Assembly (NCBI RefSeq): GCF_008370495.1
Contig: NZ_VTUX01000005.1
Coordinates: 241,882 to 305,881 of the forward strand
Direction of reading: 5' to 3'
Source of the DNA: Pseudohalioglobus sediminis
GTDB taxonomy: Bacteria; Pseudomonadota; Gammaproteobacteria; Pseudomonadales; Halieaceae
Length of the DNA stretch: 64,000 bases
Under the pieces are notes generated by a model, which worked only from the letters and a program-made list of their open reading frames with translations, had not been told where the DNA came from and made no database searches. Shown piece after piece: positions 54,725 through 63,929 of this stretch. The position numbers and the translations under genes are program-made. How positions within the stretch are numbered: the first letter of the stretch is position 1; each line of letters starts with the position of its first letter.

Positions 54725-55407
54725 GTGCGCACCCGCCACGCCGAGGCGCCGCTCTGGCGGTAGATGAAAAACAGCAGGGCGAGCGAGAACACTACGAGAC
54801 CGGCGGCCATTCGGTGGGCCTCGGCGAACTGCAGGGTCTCGACCCGGTCGTAGAGGGCGATGGACAGCACCTGCGTTTCACCGGGGATGTTGCCGCCAAT
54901 CATCAGGATCACGCCAAATTCACCGACTGTGTGAGCGAAGCCCAGGCTGGCAGCGGTGATAAAACTGCGTCGGCTGATGGGCAGCACCACGCTGCGGAAC
55001 TGGTCCCAGGGCGAAGCGCCCAGCGTTGCCGCCGCCTGTCGAGTACCGGCGGGCAGGCTCTGGAACGCCGACTGCAACGGTTGCACGACGAAGGGTAGCG
55101 AGTAAATGACCGAACCGATTACCAGGGCGCTGAAACTGAATGCGAGTCGCGTACCAGTGAGCTGTTGCCACAGCATCCCCACGGGTGAGTCCGGGGCCAG
55201 CGCCAGCAACAGGTAGAAGCCCAGGACTGTCGGCGGCAGCACCAGTGGCAGTGCCACCAGTGCCTCGACCAGGGCCGACATATTGGTGCGTCGTGTCGCC
55301 AGCCACCAGGCGAGAGGTGTACCCAGCACCAGCAGGATCACGGTGGTTACAGCCGCGAGCGCAGCGGTAAGGCCGATGACATCCAGTTCTGCTGGGCTCA
55401 GGGGCAA
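54721..55407 (-). CDS. modB: Molybdate ABC transporter permease
   Basis: Inner-membrane subunit with five to six membrane spans (228 residues, as in E. coli ModB). The EAA loop that docks on ModC is visible as AATLGASPWDQFRSVVLP (about 125), and the region VEALVALPLVLPPTVLGFYL (about 47) is ModB-like. The start is TTG, overlapping the modA stop by 10 bases. It forms modA-modB-modC in the minus direction. Sulfate permeases share the fold, but ModA and ModC neighbours favour molybdate. Confidence 0.93.
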   Translation of the reverse strand: MPLSPAELDVIGLTAALAAVTTVILLVLGTPLAWWLATRRTNMSALVEALVALPLVLPPTVLGFYLLLALAPDSPVGMLWQQLTGTRLAFSFSALVIGSVIYSLPFVVQPLQSAFQSLPAGTRQAAATLGASPWDQFRSVVLPISRRSFITAASLGFAHTVGEFGVILMIGGNIPGETQVLSIALYDRVETLQFAEAHRMAAGLVVFSLALLFFIYRQSGASAWRVRT

Positions 55408-56123
55408 GGTAAGTAGCCGGCGTTGTCAATCATCTGGCGCACGGTATCACTTCCCAGCCATTGCAGGTAGGCGCGGGCTGCGTCCGTCTGGCGCAACACC
55501 ACCAGATGCTGGGTCAGTGGTCGATGCCACTGCGGCGGAATGGGATAGGCCCCGGGTGCGAGCGCGCGAGCGACAATCGCCAGGTCGACTGCGCCCGAAT
55601 ACCAGAACTGGTATGCCTGCAGCACGTTGCTGCCGCGAACCAGGGTGCGCCGGGCCGCAAATTCGGGGCGGTCGAGTACGTCCATCGCAGCCCTGCCGTA
55701 GGGTGCCGTGGCCGGGTTGCCGATTGCGACGCTGAGCCCGGCGGTCGCCAGGGTGTCCGGGTTGCCACCCAGCAGTGCCAGGCTGCCCACGGCATAGCAG
55801 CGAGTTAACAAGCCTTTGCCAGCACTCACCAGTTGCTCCGGTGTGGCCTTGTCTGCGGCCAGGAACAGGTCGAATGGCGCGCCGTGTAATACCTGGTTTG
55901 CCAGGGTGCCGGTTGCTGCACTGGACAGCAGTATTTTCTGTCCGGTCTTGTGCGTGTAGGCAGTATTGATTTGTTCCAGCGTGGCGCGAAAATTGGCCGC
56001 CACGGCAATTCTGAGCACGTCTTCGGCGATCGCTGTGGGGCTGGCCAGCATTACAAGCAGCAGGATGGCGCGCAGTTTATGCAGGGTCAGTCTCCGGGTG
56101 AGGGTGTGCGGGCCAGGCACCAT
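55398..56123 (-). CDS. modA: Molybdate ABC transporter substrate-binding protein
   Basis: Periplasmic molybdate/tungstate-binding protein. The mature part begins EDVLRIAVAANFRATLEQIN and has LSSAATGTLANQVLHGAPFD (Ser ligands, about 65) and IGNPATAPYGRAAMDVL (about 150), then RGSNVLQAYQFWYSGAVDLA (about 180). The signal peptide is HKLRAILLLVMLASPTAIA. This ATG overlaps the comF end by 37 bases and leaves an unusually long N-region. A CTG at 56084 has GGAG seven bases before it and would start the signal peptide exactly, so it may be the true start. Total length is then about 228. Confidence 0.9.
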   Translation of the reverse strand: MVPGPHTLTRRLTLHKLRAILLLVMLASPTAIAEDVLRIAVAANFRATLEQINTAYTHKTGQKILLSSAATGTLANQVLHGAPFDLFLAADKATPEQLVSAGKGLLTRCYAVGSLALLGGNPDTLATAGLSVAIGNPATAPYGRAAMDVLDRPEFAARRTLVRGSNVLQAYQFWYSGAVDLAIVARALAPGAYPIPPQWHRPLTQHLVVLRQTDAARAYLQWLGSDTVRQMIDNAGYLPCP

Positions 56124-56797
56124 ATTTCCACGTGGCGGGCGCCGGAGGCCTTCAGTGCCGACGCTACTGCCTCTGCGGTGGCGCCAGTGGTCAGCACATC
56201 GTCGACAACAGCCAGGCGGAGGTTGGCACAGCCGCCAGCGGCAGTAAAGGCCCCTGTCAGGTTGCGCCGGCGTGCCTCGGCGGCCATGGTTGATTGAGCC
56301 GCGGTGCGCCGCGAGCGCTGCAGCAGCCCGGTAGCGAGCTGCAGTTGCGGCAGCCGCCGCTGCAGCGCCAGGGCCAGCAGCTCGGCCTGGTTGTAACCTC
56401 GCCGCCAGTGCCGGAGCCAGTGCAGCGGCACGGGGATTACCGCATCTACCGCAGGCGGGTCGGCAACCTGCTGCAGCCACAGGTCGGCCAGCAGCGTAGT
56501 GAGGTGGCGTGCACCGCTGAACTTCCAGCGATGCACGAGACAGGCGAGGTACTCGCCATACAGCCAGGGCGCGATGGCGCGATCAAATGTTGGCGGGCTC
56601 TGCAGGCAAGTGCCGCAGACACCGCTGACCGCCGTCGGCAGCGGCGAGGCGCAGAGCCGACAGGCGTGTTCGTTGGCAGGGAGCTCATTGCGGCAGTCCT
56701 GACACAGCGGCAATGGGCCGGGGCAATGCCACTTGCACAGACTGCAATAGCTGGGAAAGAGCCCGTCGAGTAGCTGCCCCGTGATTCTGTTAACCAC
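56087..56797 (-). CDS. comF: ComF family protein (phosphoribosyltransferase-like)
   Basis: A 236-residue cytoplasmic protein related to competence protein ComF and E. coli GntX. The N-terminal zinc-finger-like part has [18 protein letters not shown] (about 17) and [19 protein letters not shown] (about 46). The C-terminal PRTase fold ends with [20 protein letters not shown], the PRPP-binding loop. Its GTG start lies inside a BirA-type operator. It is the first gene of the overlapping minus-strand series comF-modABC-srkA. In other gammaproteobacteria comF is also divergent from bioB. Any role in DNA uptake here is not shown by the sequence. Confidence 0.9.
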   Translation of the reverse strand: MVNRITGQLLDGLFPSYCSLCKWHCPGPLPLCQDCRNELPANEHACRLCASPLPTAVSGVCGTCLQSPPTFDRAIAPWLYGEYLACLVHRWKFSGARHLTTLLADLWLQQVADPPAVDAVIPVPLHWLRHWRRGYNQAELLALALQRRLPQLQLATGLLQRSRRTAAQSTMAAEARRRNLTGAFTAAGGCANLRLAVVDDVLTTGATAEAVASALKASGARHVEIWCLARTPSPGD

Positions 56798-56840
56798 TGT
56801 GCCTGCCTTTGGTTGACAGCTTTCGGGGGCGGGTTATCAT
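56787..56840 (+). promoter_or_regulatory. BirA-type biotin operator with bioB promoter
   Basis: CTGTTAACC (56787-56795) and GGTTGACAG (56811-56819) form an inverted repeat matching at 8 of 9 positions, with a 15-base centre. This is the geometry of the known proteobacterial BirA site (TTGTAAACC-N14/15-GGTTTACAA). The right arm contains the -35 TTGACA (56813-56818); a 16-base spacer and TATCAT (56835-56840) complete a sigma-70 promoter. Transcription would start near 56847, 28 bases before the bioB ATG. The left arm covers the first codons of comF, so BirA could repress both directions. Confidence 0.8.
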
Positions 56841-56874
56841 GGCGCTTCCTCTCTTTTCAGCCATTGGTTTCATC

Positions 56875-57921
56875 ATGAAGACAGCTGCCGTCAGCACCGC
56901 TCCCCCCGTCGGGGATATCCGCCACGATTGGACGCGCGACGAAGTCGATGCCCTGTTTGCCTTGCCGTTCAATGACCTGCTGTTCAAGGCGCACAGTCTG
57001 CACAGGTCTCATTTTGACCCGAATGAGGTGCAGGTCAGCACATTGCTTTCCATCAAAACCGGCGCCTGCCCGGAGGACTGTGCTTACTGTCCCCAGAGCA
57101 CGCGCTACGACACCGGGCTGGAAGCAGAGAAGCTGATGCAGGTAGAGAAAGTGCTGGAGCAGGCCCGGGCTGCCCGTGACGCGGGGTCGACGCGCTTCTG
57201 CATGGGCGCCGCATGGCGTTCTCCCAAGCCTCGTGACATGCCTCATGTGATCGCCATGGTCAGGGGCGTGCGGGAACTGGGTATGGAGACCTGCATGACC
57301 CTGGGTATGCTCACCGAGGAGCAGGCCGGGCAACTGGCCGAGGCCGGGCTCGACTACTACAACCACAACCTCGACACATCCCCCGAATTTTACGGCGACA
57401 TTATCACTACCCGCACTTACCAGGATCGCCTCGACACCCTGGAACATGTGCGCCGCTCGGGCATGAAGATCTGCAGCGGGGGCATCGTCGGCATGGGCGA
57501 ACAGCAGTCCGACAGGGCCGGCATGTTGCAACAGCTGGCGAACCTGCCACAGCACCCGGAAAGCGTACCCATCAACATGCTGGTCCGGGTAGAGGGGACA
57601 CCGCTGGCGGAGCAGGACGATCTCGACCCGTTCGAGTTTGTGCGCACTATTGCGGTAGCCCGGATCATGATGCCGGCCTCCCATGTTCGGTTGTCTGCCG
57701 GGCGTGAGGACATGAATGAACAAATGCACGCCCTGTGCTATTTCGCGGGCGCCAACTCCATTTTCTATGGCGAGAAGCTGCTGACCACGCCCAATCCGCG
57801 GGCCAACACCGACATGGCACTGTTTGATCGCCTGGGCATCAATGCCGAGACCCGCGAGCTGGAGCAGCCTCCCCGCGACCCCAGCCCCCAGTTTTACGAC
57901 GCCGCAGCCAGCAACGGCTGA
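56875..57921 (+). CDS. bioB: Biotin synthase
   Basis: Radical-SAM enzyme that inserts sulfur into dethiobiotin, the last step of biotin synthesis. The 348-residue protein has the cluster motif [15 protein letters not shown] (C-x3-C-x2-C, about 59), [29 protein letters not shown] (about 157) and the second-cluster region [14 protein letters not shown] (about 202), ending [20 protein letters not shown]. The ATG at 56875 is chosen because the predicted transcript begins near 56847; in-frame ATG codons at 56809 and 56839 lie upstream of or inside the promoter. bioF follows 5 bases after the stop. Confidence 0.96.
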   Translation: MKTAAVSTAPPVGDIRHDWTRDEVDALFALPFNDLLFKAHSLHRSHFDPNEVQVSTLLSIKTGACPEDCAYCPQSTRYDTGLEAEKLMQVEKVLEQARAARDAGSTRFCMGAAWRSPKPRDMPHVIAMVRGVRELGMETCMTLGMLTEEQAGQLAEAGLDYYNHNLDTSPEFYGDIITTRTYQDRLDTLEHVRRSGMKICSGGIVGMGEQQSDRAGMLQQLANLPQHPESVPINMLVRVEGTPLAEQDDLDPFEFVRTIAVARIMMPASHVRLSAGREDMNEQMHALCYFAGANSIFYGEKLLTTPNPRANTDMALFDRLGINAETRELEQPPRDPSPQFYDAAASNG

Positions 57922-57926
57922 GCCGT

Positions 57927-59093
57927 GTGGCGTCGGTGTTTGAACAGCGGCTCGGCGCTGCACTGGAGCAGCGCCGGCAGCAGGACCTGTATCGGCAACG
58001 CCTGACCCTGGATTCACCCCAGGGCCCGCTGGTGCGCCTGCACAATCGGGAATACCTGAACTTTTGCAGCAATGACTACCTCGGCCTGGCGGCACACCCC
58101 AAAGTACTGGAGAGTTTTCTCCGCGCAGCCACTGAGTATGGCGTCGGCAGCGGTGCATCCCACCTTGTTTGCGGCCACAGCCGGCCGCACCAGGCACTGG
58201 AGGAGGCGCTGGCCGAACTGACTGGCAGGCCGCGTGCGCTGCTCTTTTCTTCCGGGTATGCCGCCAACACCGGGACCCTGGCAACGTTGCTGCGGACCGG
58301 TGACCAGGTATTCCAGGACCGGCTGAATCATGCCTCGCTGCTCGATGGCGGCCTGCACAGCGGGGCGCGTTTTCGCCGTTTTGCCCACAATGATGTGGCC
58401 GATCTTGAACGCCGTATGGCCGGCGTCGACGGCGCAAAGCTGGTGGTGGTAGACGGTGTTTTCAGTATGGACGGAGACACCGCACCGCTTGCGGAGTTGT
58501 CGGCCCTGTGCCGTCGGGAGAACGCCTGGTTGATGGTCGATGACGCCCACGGGATCGGTGTGCTGGGCGAGACTGGCGCAGGTAGTCTGGAGGCAGCCGG
58601 GATGGGAGTGTCGGATGTACCGGTGCTCATGGCGACGCTGGGCAAGGCCCTGGGTGTGGCAGGTGCATTCGTGGCCGGTGAAGAGTTGCTGATCGAGAAC
58701 CTGATCCAGCAGACGCGCAATTATATCTATACCACAGCGACCCCACCGGCCCTGGCTGCCGCCGCCCTGGCTGCCGTGCAGTTGTTGCATGAAGAGAGCT
58801 GGCGACGGGAATACCTGGCCACCCTGGTGGCACGGTTCCGCCGCGGTGCCCTGGAGCAGGGGCTGCCGCTGATGGAGTCACACAGTGCGATCCAGCCGCT
58901 GCTGGTGGGCGATGCCGGCAGCGCCGTCGCATTGAGTCAGCGACTGCGTGCGGCGGGGTTGCTTATCAGCGCCATCAGGCCGCCAACGGTGCCGGCAGGC
59001 ACTTCGCGGCTGCGCATTACCCTTAGCGCTGCGCACAGCGAGCAGCAGGTTGACTATCTCCTGGAGCAGTTGGGGCGGCACTGGTGCCAGTAG
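57927..59093 (+). CDS. bioF: 8-amino-7-oxononanoate synthase
   Basis: PLP-dependent condensation of pimeloyl-ACP with alanine, the first ring-forming step of biotin synthesis. The 388-residue protein has [19 protein letters not shown] (about 49), [20 protein letters not shown] (about 76), [16 protein letters not shown] (about 174), [15 protein letters not shown] (about 202) and the PLP lysine in [15 protein letters not shown] (about 235). The start is GTG. The stop codon overlaps the bioHC start by 10 bases. Confidence 0.95.
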   Translation: MASVFEQRLGAALEQRRQQDLYRQRLTLDSPQGPLVRLHNREYLNFCSNDYLGLAAHPKVLESFLRAATEYGVGSGASHLVCGHSRPHQALEEALAELTGRPRALLFSSGYAANTGTLATLLRTGDQVFQDRLNHASLLDGGLHSGARFRRFAHNDVADLERRMAGVDGAKLVVVDGVFSMDGDTAPLAELSALCRRENAWLMVDDAHGIGVLGETGAGSLEAAGMGVSDVPVLMATLGKALGVAGAFVAGEELLIENLIQQTRNYIYTTATPPALAAAALAAVQLLHEESWRREYLATLVARFRRGALEQGLPLMESHSAIQPLLVGDAGSAVALSQRLRAAGLLISAIRPPTVPAGTSRLRITLSAAHSEQQVDYLLEQLGRHWCQ

Positions 59094-60679
59094 GCGTGCA
59101 ACGGGAATATTTGCCGGCCATGTCACAGCCGCGCCAGCAACTGGTGCTGCTGCACGGATGGGGTAGTAATCGCGACGTATGGCGCCCGCTGGTCACCCTG
59201 CTGCGCCCCTGGGCTGATTTGACGTTATTGGATATTCCCGGGCTGGCGCCCGGTGTCGAATCCGCAGATCCGGGCCTCGATAGTGTGCTCGATGAAATAT
59301 TGCGCCTGGCGCCGGAGCAGGCCGTATACCTGGGTTGGTCACTGGGTGGCCAGCTCGCCATGGCCCTGGCCGCCCGGGCGCCCGAGCGTGTATTGGCGGT
59401 GGTGACCTTGTGCAGCAGCCCGCGCTTTTTGGCTGCCGCGGACTGGGTGGGTATGGCTGACGCAGAGATGCGCGGCTTTCGTGAAACTGCCGCCATCAAC
59501 CCCGGGCGCGCCTTGCGCAGGTTCGACAGTTTGCAGGTGGCGGGCGCAGAAACGCCTCGCCAGTTGCTGCGCACCTTGCAGGGCACCCGCAGTGCCCTGC
59601 CTGGAGAAGAAATTGTTCCCGGGCTGGATTGGTTGCAGGGCCTGGATCTGCGCACCCAGTACAGCCAGATGGAACAGCCCCAATTACACTTGCTGTCCGA
59701 ACTGGACCGGCTGCTGCCCGCTGCGCTGGCGCAAGCACTGGATACCCTGTTGGCCGCAACCCCCCTGGCGGAAACAGCCGTGTTGCCCCGCTGCGCGCAT
59801 CCCGCGCCGTTGCAGGCAGCGGACGAAATCAGCAGCCTGTTGTGTGCTTTCCTGCAAAAGCACAACCTGCTTCGGGCAGTTGGCCAGCACCGGCAGAGCC
59901 TGGCCAAGAAGGACGTTGCGCAGTCCTTCAGCAAGGCTGCCACGGCATACGATTCGGTGGCGCAATTGCAGCGCGATGTGGGTGCTGCGCTGATGTCGCG
60001 CCTGGACGGCCTGGCCGTGGATGCCGAGACGGTACTGGACCTGGGCAGTGGCACCGGTTACTTCCAGCCCTTGTTGGGCCAGCGTTTTCCTGAGGCTGCC
60101 TACCTCGGGCTGGACCTGGCCGAGGGCATGGTGCGCTACGCGCGTGGGCAGCATGGTGAAGCGGGGCAATGGCTGGTTGGCGACGCTGAGATGTTGCCGT
60201 TGGCCGCCGCTTCGGTAGACCTTGTTTTCAGCAGCCTGGCCCTGCAGTGGTGCCAGCGTCCGGAGTTACTGTTCGCCGAGTTTGCGCGGGTCCTGCGCCC
60301 CGGTGGCTACTGCGTATTTACGTCACTCGGGCCGGAAACGCTCAGGGAGCTGCGTGCCGCCTGGGCGGCTGCCGACCAGTACCAGCACGTGAACAGCTTC
60401 CTGCCGGTGGATGAGTTGCAGCAAAGTTGTGCCGGGGTCCCGCAATTGCGGCTGAGTCTCTCGGTGCAGCAGTACCAGATGCGGTATGGGCGAGTGCGCG
60501 ACCTGTTACATGAGCTGAAGACCCTGGGGGCACACAACGTGAACAGCCAGCGCTCGAGTGGGCTGACCGGGCGACGTGCACTACAGGACATGATGCAGGC
60601 CTACGAAGACTGGCGCACGCAAGACGGTATGCTGCCGGCGAGTTATGAGGTTATTTTTGGTGTGGTGGAGAGAACGTGA
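59084..60679 (+). CDS. bioHC: Biotin biosynthesis bifunctional protein BioHC (esterase-methyltransferase fusion)
   Basis: One 531-residue chain joins two enzymes of pimelate synthesis. The N-terminal half (about 1-255) is a BioH-type alpha/beta hydrolase with [14 protein letters not shown], the nucleophile [15 protein letters not shown] (about 83) and the catalytic His in RCAHPAPL (about 235). It cleaves pimeloyl-ACP methyl ester. The C-terminal half (about 270-531) is a BioC-type malonyl-ACP O-methyltransferase with [20 protein letters not shown], motif [16 protein letters not shown] (about 315) and [13 protein letters not shown]. The order is H then C. GTG at 59084 and ATG at 59120 are both possible starts. 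Similar fusions are known from Saccharophagus and Teredinibacter. Confidence 0.93.
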   Translation: MPVGVQREYLPAMSQPRQQLVLLHGWGSNRDVWRPLVTLLRPWADLTLLDIPGLAPGVESADPGLDSVLDEILRLAPEQAVYLGWSLGGQLAMALAARAPERVLAVVTLCSSPRFLAAADWVGMADAEMRGFRETAAINPGRALRRFDSLQVAGAETPRQLLRTLQGTRSALPGEEIVPGLDWLQGLDLRTQYSQMEQPQLHLLSELDRLLPAALAQALDTLLAATPLAETAVLPRCAHPAPLQAADEISSLLCAFLQKHNLLRAVGQHRQSLAKKDVAQSFSKAATAYDSVAQLQRDVGAALMSRLDGLAVDAETVLDLGSGTGYFQPLLGQRFPEAAYLGLDLAEGMVRYARGQHGEAGQWLVGDAEMLPLAAASVDLVFSSLALQWCQRPELLFAEFARVLRPGGYCVFTSLGPETLRELRAAWAAADQYQHVNSFLPVDELQQSCAGVPQLRLSLSVQQYQMRYGRVRDLLHELKTLGAHNVNSQRSSGLTGRRALQDMMQAYEDWRTQDGMLPASYEVIFGVVERT

Positions 60680-61353
60680 GCAAGACATTTTTTGTAACCG
60701 GCACAGATACGGAGATCGGCAAGACTGCCGTCAGCACCGCAATACTTTCAGCGGCGGCAAGTGCCGGCCTGAGCACAGCGGCGGTGAAGCCCGTCGCCGC
60801 AGGCTGCGATGCGCAGGGTCGGAATGAGGATGCAATCGCCCTCATGGAGGCGATGACTGCCGACCTGGACTACGCGCAGGTAAATCCGGTTGCCCTGCAG
60901 GCTGCTATTGCGCCACACATTGCCGCCGAACAGGAGGGCAAGGTAGTGCAGGCCTCTCGACTGGCCGGATTGTGCCGGGGTGTGATGCTCTCGGGTGCCG
61001 AGCTGGTCATCATTGAAGGCGCCGGTGGTTGGCGCGTGCCGATTTCGCCGCGAGAGACCCTGGCGGACGTAGCCAAGGCGCTGCAGGTAGAGGTGATCCT
61101 GGTGGTAGGTATGCGGCTGGGTTGTATCAATCATGCCTTGCTCAGTGCGGAGGCGATTCAGCGTGACGGCCTGAAGCTGGCTGGCTGGGTGGCAAACCAG
61201 CCAGCCAGCAGAATGACTTGCCATGAAGAAAATGTGCGTACGCTGCGACGCCTGATCCCGGCCCCCTGCCTCGGGGAGCTCCCCCATATTGCCCCGTGGG
61301 ACGTGAACAAGGCCGCTGAAGCCATTGATTTGAAATGCCTTATGGGTATGTAA
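60676..61353 (+). CDS. bioD: ATP-dependent dethiobiotin synthetase
   Basis: Closes the ureido ring of dethiobiotin using CO2 and ATP. The 225-residue protein has the P-loop FVTGTDTEIGKTAVSTAIL (about 5), KPVAAGCD (about 38), the ATP/substrate loop IIEGAGGWRVPISPRETLAD (about 113) and VILVVGMRLGCINHALLSAE (about 142), then GWVANQ. The GTG start overlaps the bioHC TGA, with GGAGAG just upstream. It is the last biotin gene; bioA is not in the window. No clear terminator follows; 61354-61553 contains only a possible promoter. Confidence 0.95.
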   Translation: MSKTFFVTGTDTEIGKTAVSTAILSAAASAGLSTAAVKPVAAGCDAQGRNEDAIALMEAMTADLDYAQVNPVALQAAIAPHIAAEQEGKVVQASRLAGLCRGVMLSGAELVIIEGAGGWRVPISPRETLADVAKALQVEVILVVGMRLGCINHALLSAEAIQRDGLKLAGWVANQPASRMTCHEENVRTLRRLIPAPCLGELPHIAPWDVNKAAEAIDLKCLMGM

Positions 61354-61447
61354 GCGCTTACCAATAAAGCATTGTCTGCAGTTCTCACAGCAACAGACAT
61401 ATAACCAGAATCCCCGGCCGGCATTGTCGGTGAAGCAAAAAAGGTAT

Positions 61448-61477
61448 TTGACTTTGCACGGCGGTTCGGCCTAATGT
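61448..61477 (+). promoter_or_regulatory. Candidate promoter of the acyl-CoA dehydrogenase gene
   Basis: TTGACT (61448-61453), an 18-base spacer and TAATGT (61472-61477) lie about 75 bases before the ATG at 61554, which has GAGG 8 bases upstream. The gene therefore appears to have its own transcription unit, separate from the biotin operon. Confidence 0.4.
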
Positions 61478-61553
61478 GTGCACTGCATACATGGCCTCCG
61501 TGGGCTGGCTGCTGCCAGTTTTGCGGGTCCGATGATCGATAGAGGTAATTACC

Positions 61554-63347
61554 ATGCCAGAATACAAGGCGCCGCTGCGCGATATCAGTTTTGTAATGAA
61601 TGAAGTGCTGGAGGCGGAAAAGCTGTTCCAGACTTTGCCCGGTTACGAAGAGGCCACCACCGACCTGTTGGATGCCATTGTCGAGGAGGGCGCCAAGTTC
61701 AGCGAAGGCGTACTTTCCCCGCTTTACCAGAGCGGCGACGAAGAAGGTTGCACCTGGAGCGAGGAGGGCGTGAAAACACCCACTGGCTTTAAAGAGGCTT
61801 ACCAGCAATACGTGGAAAACGGCTGGCCGGCACTCAGCGCTGATACAGAGTACGGCGGCCAGGGCCTGCCCAATGCCTTGGGTATCGTCATCAATGAAAT
61901 GGCCGGTTCCGCCAACTGGGCCTGGCTGATGTACCCCGGACTCTCACACGGGGCAGTCAAAACCATCGAAGAGCACGGCACGCCGGAACAGAAAGAACAG
62001 TACCTGACACGTCTCGTCTCCGGCGAGTGGACCGGTACCATGTGCCTGACGGAGTCGCATTGCGGTTCCGACCTCGGCTTGCTGCGGACCAAAGCCGAAC
62101 CCCAGGCGGACGGCTCCTACGCGATCACCGGGCAGAAGATCTTCATCTCGGCCGGTGAGCACGACATGACCGACAACATCATTCACATCGTACTGGCTCG
62201 CCTTCCGGACGCGCCTGAGGGCACCAAGGGCATCTCGCTGTTTATCGTTCCCAAGGTCAACGTCAACGAAGACGGTAGTCTCGGAGAGCGCAACGCTGTG
62301 AACTGTGCCTCTATCGAGCACAAGATGGGCATCCACGGTAATGCCACCGCCGTGTTGAATTTCGACGGTGCCAAGGGCTACCTGATCGGCCCGGAAAACC
62401 GCGGCTTGAACTGCATGTTCACCTTTATGAATACAGCGCGCGTAGGCACAGCGGCCCAGGGTCTGGCCCACATGGAACAGTCGTTCCAGGGCGCGTTGGC
62501 CTACGCCAAGGACCGCCTGGCAATGCGCAGCCTGACCGGCCCGAAGAACCCTGATGGCCCGGCTGACCCGATTATCGTGCACCCCGATGTGCGCCGCATG
62601 CTGTTGACCCAGAAAGCGCTCGCCGAAGGCAGCCGCGCACTGCTCTATTTCCTCGCCATGCAGGGCGACGTGGTAGACAAGGGCACCGAAGAAGAGGCCA
62701 AAGCGGCTGATGACCTGATGTCGCTGCTGACGCCAATCGCCAAGGCCTTTATGACTGAACTAGGCTTTGAGTGTGCGAACCACGGCGTGCAGGTATTCGG
62801 TGGTCACGGCTTTATCAAGGAATGGGGTATGGAGCAGATCGTGCGCGACTGCCGCATTTCCATGCTCTACGAGGGTACCACCGGAATCCAGGCCATGGAT
62901 CTCATTGGTCGTAAGGTCCTGGGCTCCGGCGGCAAGTTGTTGCTGCAGTTTGCCGGCATGATCGATGAGCTTTGTGAGTCGAGCGCCAGTGAAGAGGACA
63001 AGGTGCTGCTGGATGCGCTCAAGGCCAAGAAAGATGAGTGGCTGGGGCTGTCCATGCAGATTGGTGAAGCGGCGATGCAGAACCCCGACGAAGCCGGCGC
63101 GGCTGCCGTGGACTACCTGATGTACTCGGGCTACATCACGCTGGCCTACTTCTGGGCCAAGATGGCTATTGTGGCACGGCAGAAAATTGCCGACGCAGAC
63201 GGCGACACCTCCTTCTACGAGGCCAAGCTGATGACGGCTCAGTTCTACTTTGAGCGTCTGCTGCCGCGCACTGAGTCACTGAAGACAACCATGCTGGCGG
63301 GTGCGGATAACCTCATGCAGATGCCCGAGGAACTGTTCGCAATCTGA
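61554..63347 (+). CDS. Acyl-CoA dehydrogenase (long, with C-terminal extension)
   Basis: FAD enzyme for the first step of fatty-acid beta-oxidation, probably medium- or long-chain. The 597-residue protein is of the extended class with an extra C-terminal helical domain. Motifs: an N-terminal helix with YKAPLRDISFVMNEVLEAEK, GTMCLTESHCGSDLGLLRTK (FAD/substrate, about 161), FVNTARVG-like MFTFMNTARVGTAAQGLAHM (about 287), and the catalytic Glu in ISMLYEGTTGIQAMDLIGRK (about 438). It stands alone, between bioD and DUF3094. The chain-length preference cannot be read from sequence. Confidence 0.93.
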   Translation: MPEYKAPLRDISFVMNEVLEAEKLFQTLPGYEEATTDLLDAIVEEGAKFSEGVLSPLYQSGDEEGCTWSEEGVKTPTGFKEAYQQYVENGWPALSADTEYGGQGLPNALGIVINEMAGSANWAWLMYPGLSHGAVKTIEEHGTPEQKEQYLTRLVSGEWTGTMCLTESHCGSDLGLLRTKAEPQADGSYAITGQKIFISAGEHDMTDNIIHIVLARLPDAPEGTKGISLFIVPKVNVNEDGSLGERNAVNCASIEHKMGIHGNATAVLNFDGAKGYLIGPENRGLNCMFTFMNTARVGTAAQGLAHMEQSFQGALAYAKDRLAMRSLTGPKNPDGPADPIIVHPDVRRMLLTQKALAEGSRALLYFLAMQGDVVDKGTEEEAKAADDLMSLLTPIAKAFMTELGFECANHGVQVFGGHGFIKEWGMEQIVRDCRISMLYEGTTGIQAMDLIGRKVLGSGGKLLLQFAGMIDELCESSASEEDKVLLDALKAKKDEWLGLSMQIGEAAMQNPDEAGAAAVDYLMYSGYITLAYFWAKMAIVARQKIADADGDTSFYEAKLMTAQFYFERLLPRTESLKTTMLAGADNLMQMPEELFAI

Positions 63348-63403
63348 TTGTATTGCTGCCGGGATATCAGCCCCGCCAAGGGGGTGACAATCCCGACTTT
63401 CGG

Positions 63404-63437
63404 GGGGAGAATACGCGAGTATTTTCCCCTTTTTTTT
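63404..63437 (+). terminator. Rho-independent terminator after the acyl-CoA dehydrogenase gene
   Basis: GGGGAGAATAC, loop GCGA, GTATTTTCCCC and then eight T: an 11-bp stem with one G-T pair, about 56 bases after the stop codon. Confidence 0.88.
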
Positions 63438-63488
63438 GGCGCTTCCCGGTGGAACATAAACAGGGTGGGCGCAAACGACGAGCAAGTT

Positions 63489-63701
63489 ATGACGGAACCA
63501 GCCGAGCAACAGGACCGCAGCTACCAGAACAGCCTCCGCCCGGAGGACCAGCAGAAGGTAGATGAATTCTTAACCCGAGGGGTCAATTCGGTTGAGCGCA
63601 AGCCGTTCAGACCCATGCGCATGGTAATCCTGTTGATTCTGACGGTGACATTGCTGAGTATTTTCAGCCAGTTTATTGCGCGCTGGGCCGGCGTTTACTA
63701 G
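63489..63701 (+). CDS. DUF3094 family small membrane protein
   Basis: A 70-residue protein with a polar N-terminus (YQNSLRPEDQQKVDEFLTRG), a conserved-looking VNSVERKPFRPMRM and one C-terminal membrane helix (VILLILTVTLLSIFSQFIA, about 45-63). This matches DUF3094, known from Pseudomonas and relatives; function unknown. The ATG at 63489 is chosen; an in-frame GTG at 63465 is possible. It lies just downstream of a terminator, so it has its own promoter, not identified. Confidence 0.75.
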   Translation: MTEPAEQQDRSYQNSLRPEDQQKVDEFLTRGVNSVERKPFRPMRMVILLILTVTLLSIFSQFIARWAGVY

Positions 63702-63714
63702 CCATCGCCGCCCA

Positions 63715-63743
63715 TTGGTAAGGTACGAGACTTTTGCTATAGT
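63715..63743 (+). promoter_or_regulatory. Promoter of the tRNA-Pro gene
   Basis: TTGGTA (63715-63720), a 17-base spacer and TATAGT (63738-63743), followed by a GC-rich GCGCGCC discriminator-like stretch, about 19 bases before the tRNA. The GC-rich discriminator is typical of stable-RNA promoters under stringent control. Confidence 0.75.
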
Positions 63744-63761
63744 AGCGCGCCTCAAAAACAT

Positions 63762-63838
63762 CGGTGTGTAGCGCAGCCTGGTAGCGCACTTCCTTCGGGA
63801 GGAAGGGGTCGGAGGTTCGAATCCTCTCACACCGACCA
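63762..63838 (+). tRNA. tRNA-Pro (anticodon CGG)
   Basis: A 77-base cloverleaf. The acceptor stem CGGTGTG pairs with CACACCG, followed by A and encoded CCA. The anticodon arm CTTCC-TTCGGGA-GGAAG gives anticodon CGG, and the T arm is GAGG-TTCGAAT-CCTC. It reads CCG codons. Confidence 0.97.
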
Positions 63839-63894
63839 AACGCACAAAAAGGCCCCGTTCAGGAGACTGTGTGAAAACACCTCCGGGGTCTGAC

Positions 63895-63929
63895 AAAATA
63901 CCCGTATCGCAAGATACGGGTATTTTTTT
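63895..63929 (+). terminator. Perfect hairpin with T-run directly before the transposase start
   Basis: AAAATACCCGTATC, a GCAA tetraloop and GATACGGGTATTTT form a perfect 14-bp stem, followed by T residues up to the ATG at 63930. It would end tRNA read-through and also keep outside transcription from expressing the transposase. Confidence 0.85.

Noticed and set aside
56857..58437. Long open frame (526 codons) on the minus strand over bioB and bioF
   Set aside because: Antisense to two certain biotin genes; composition (Arg, His, Gly, Pro rich) is that of a codon-bias shadow.
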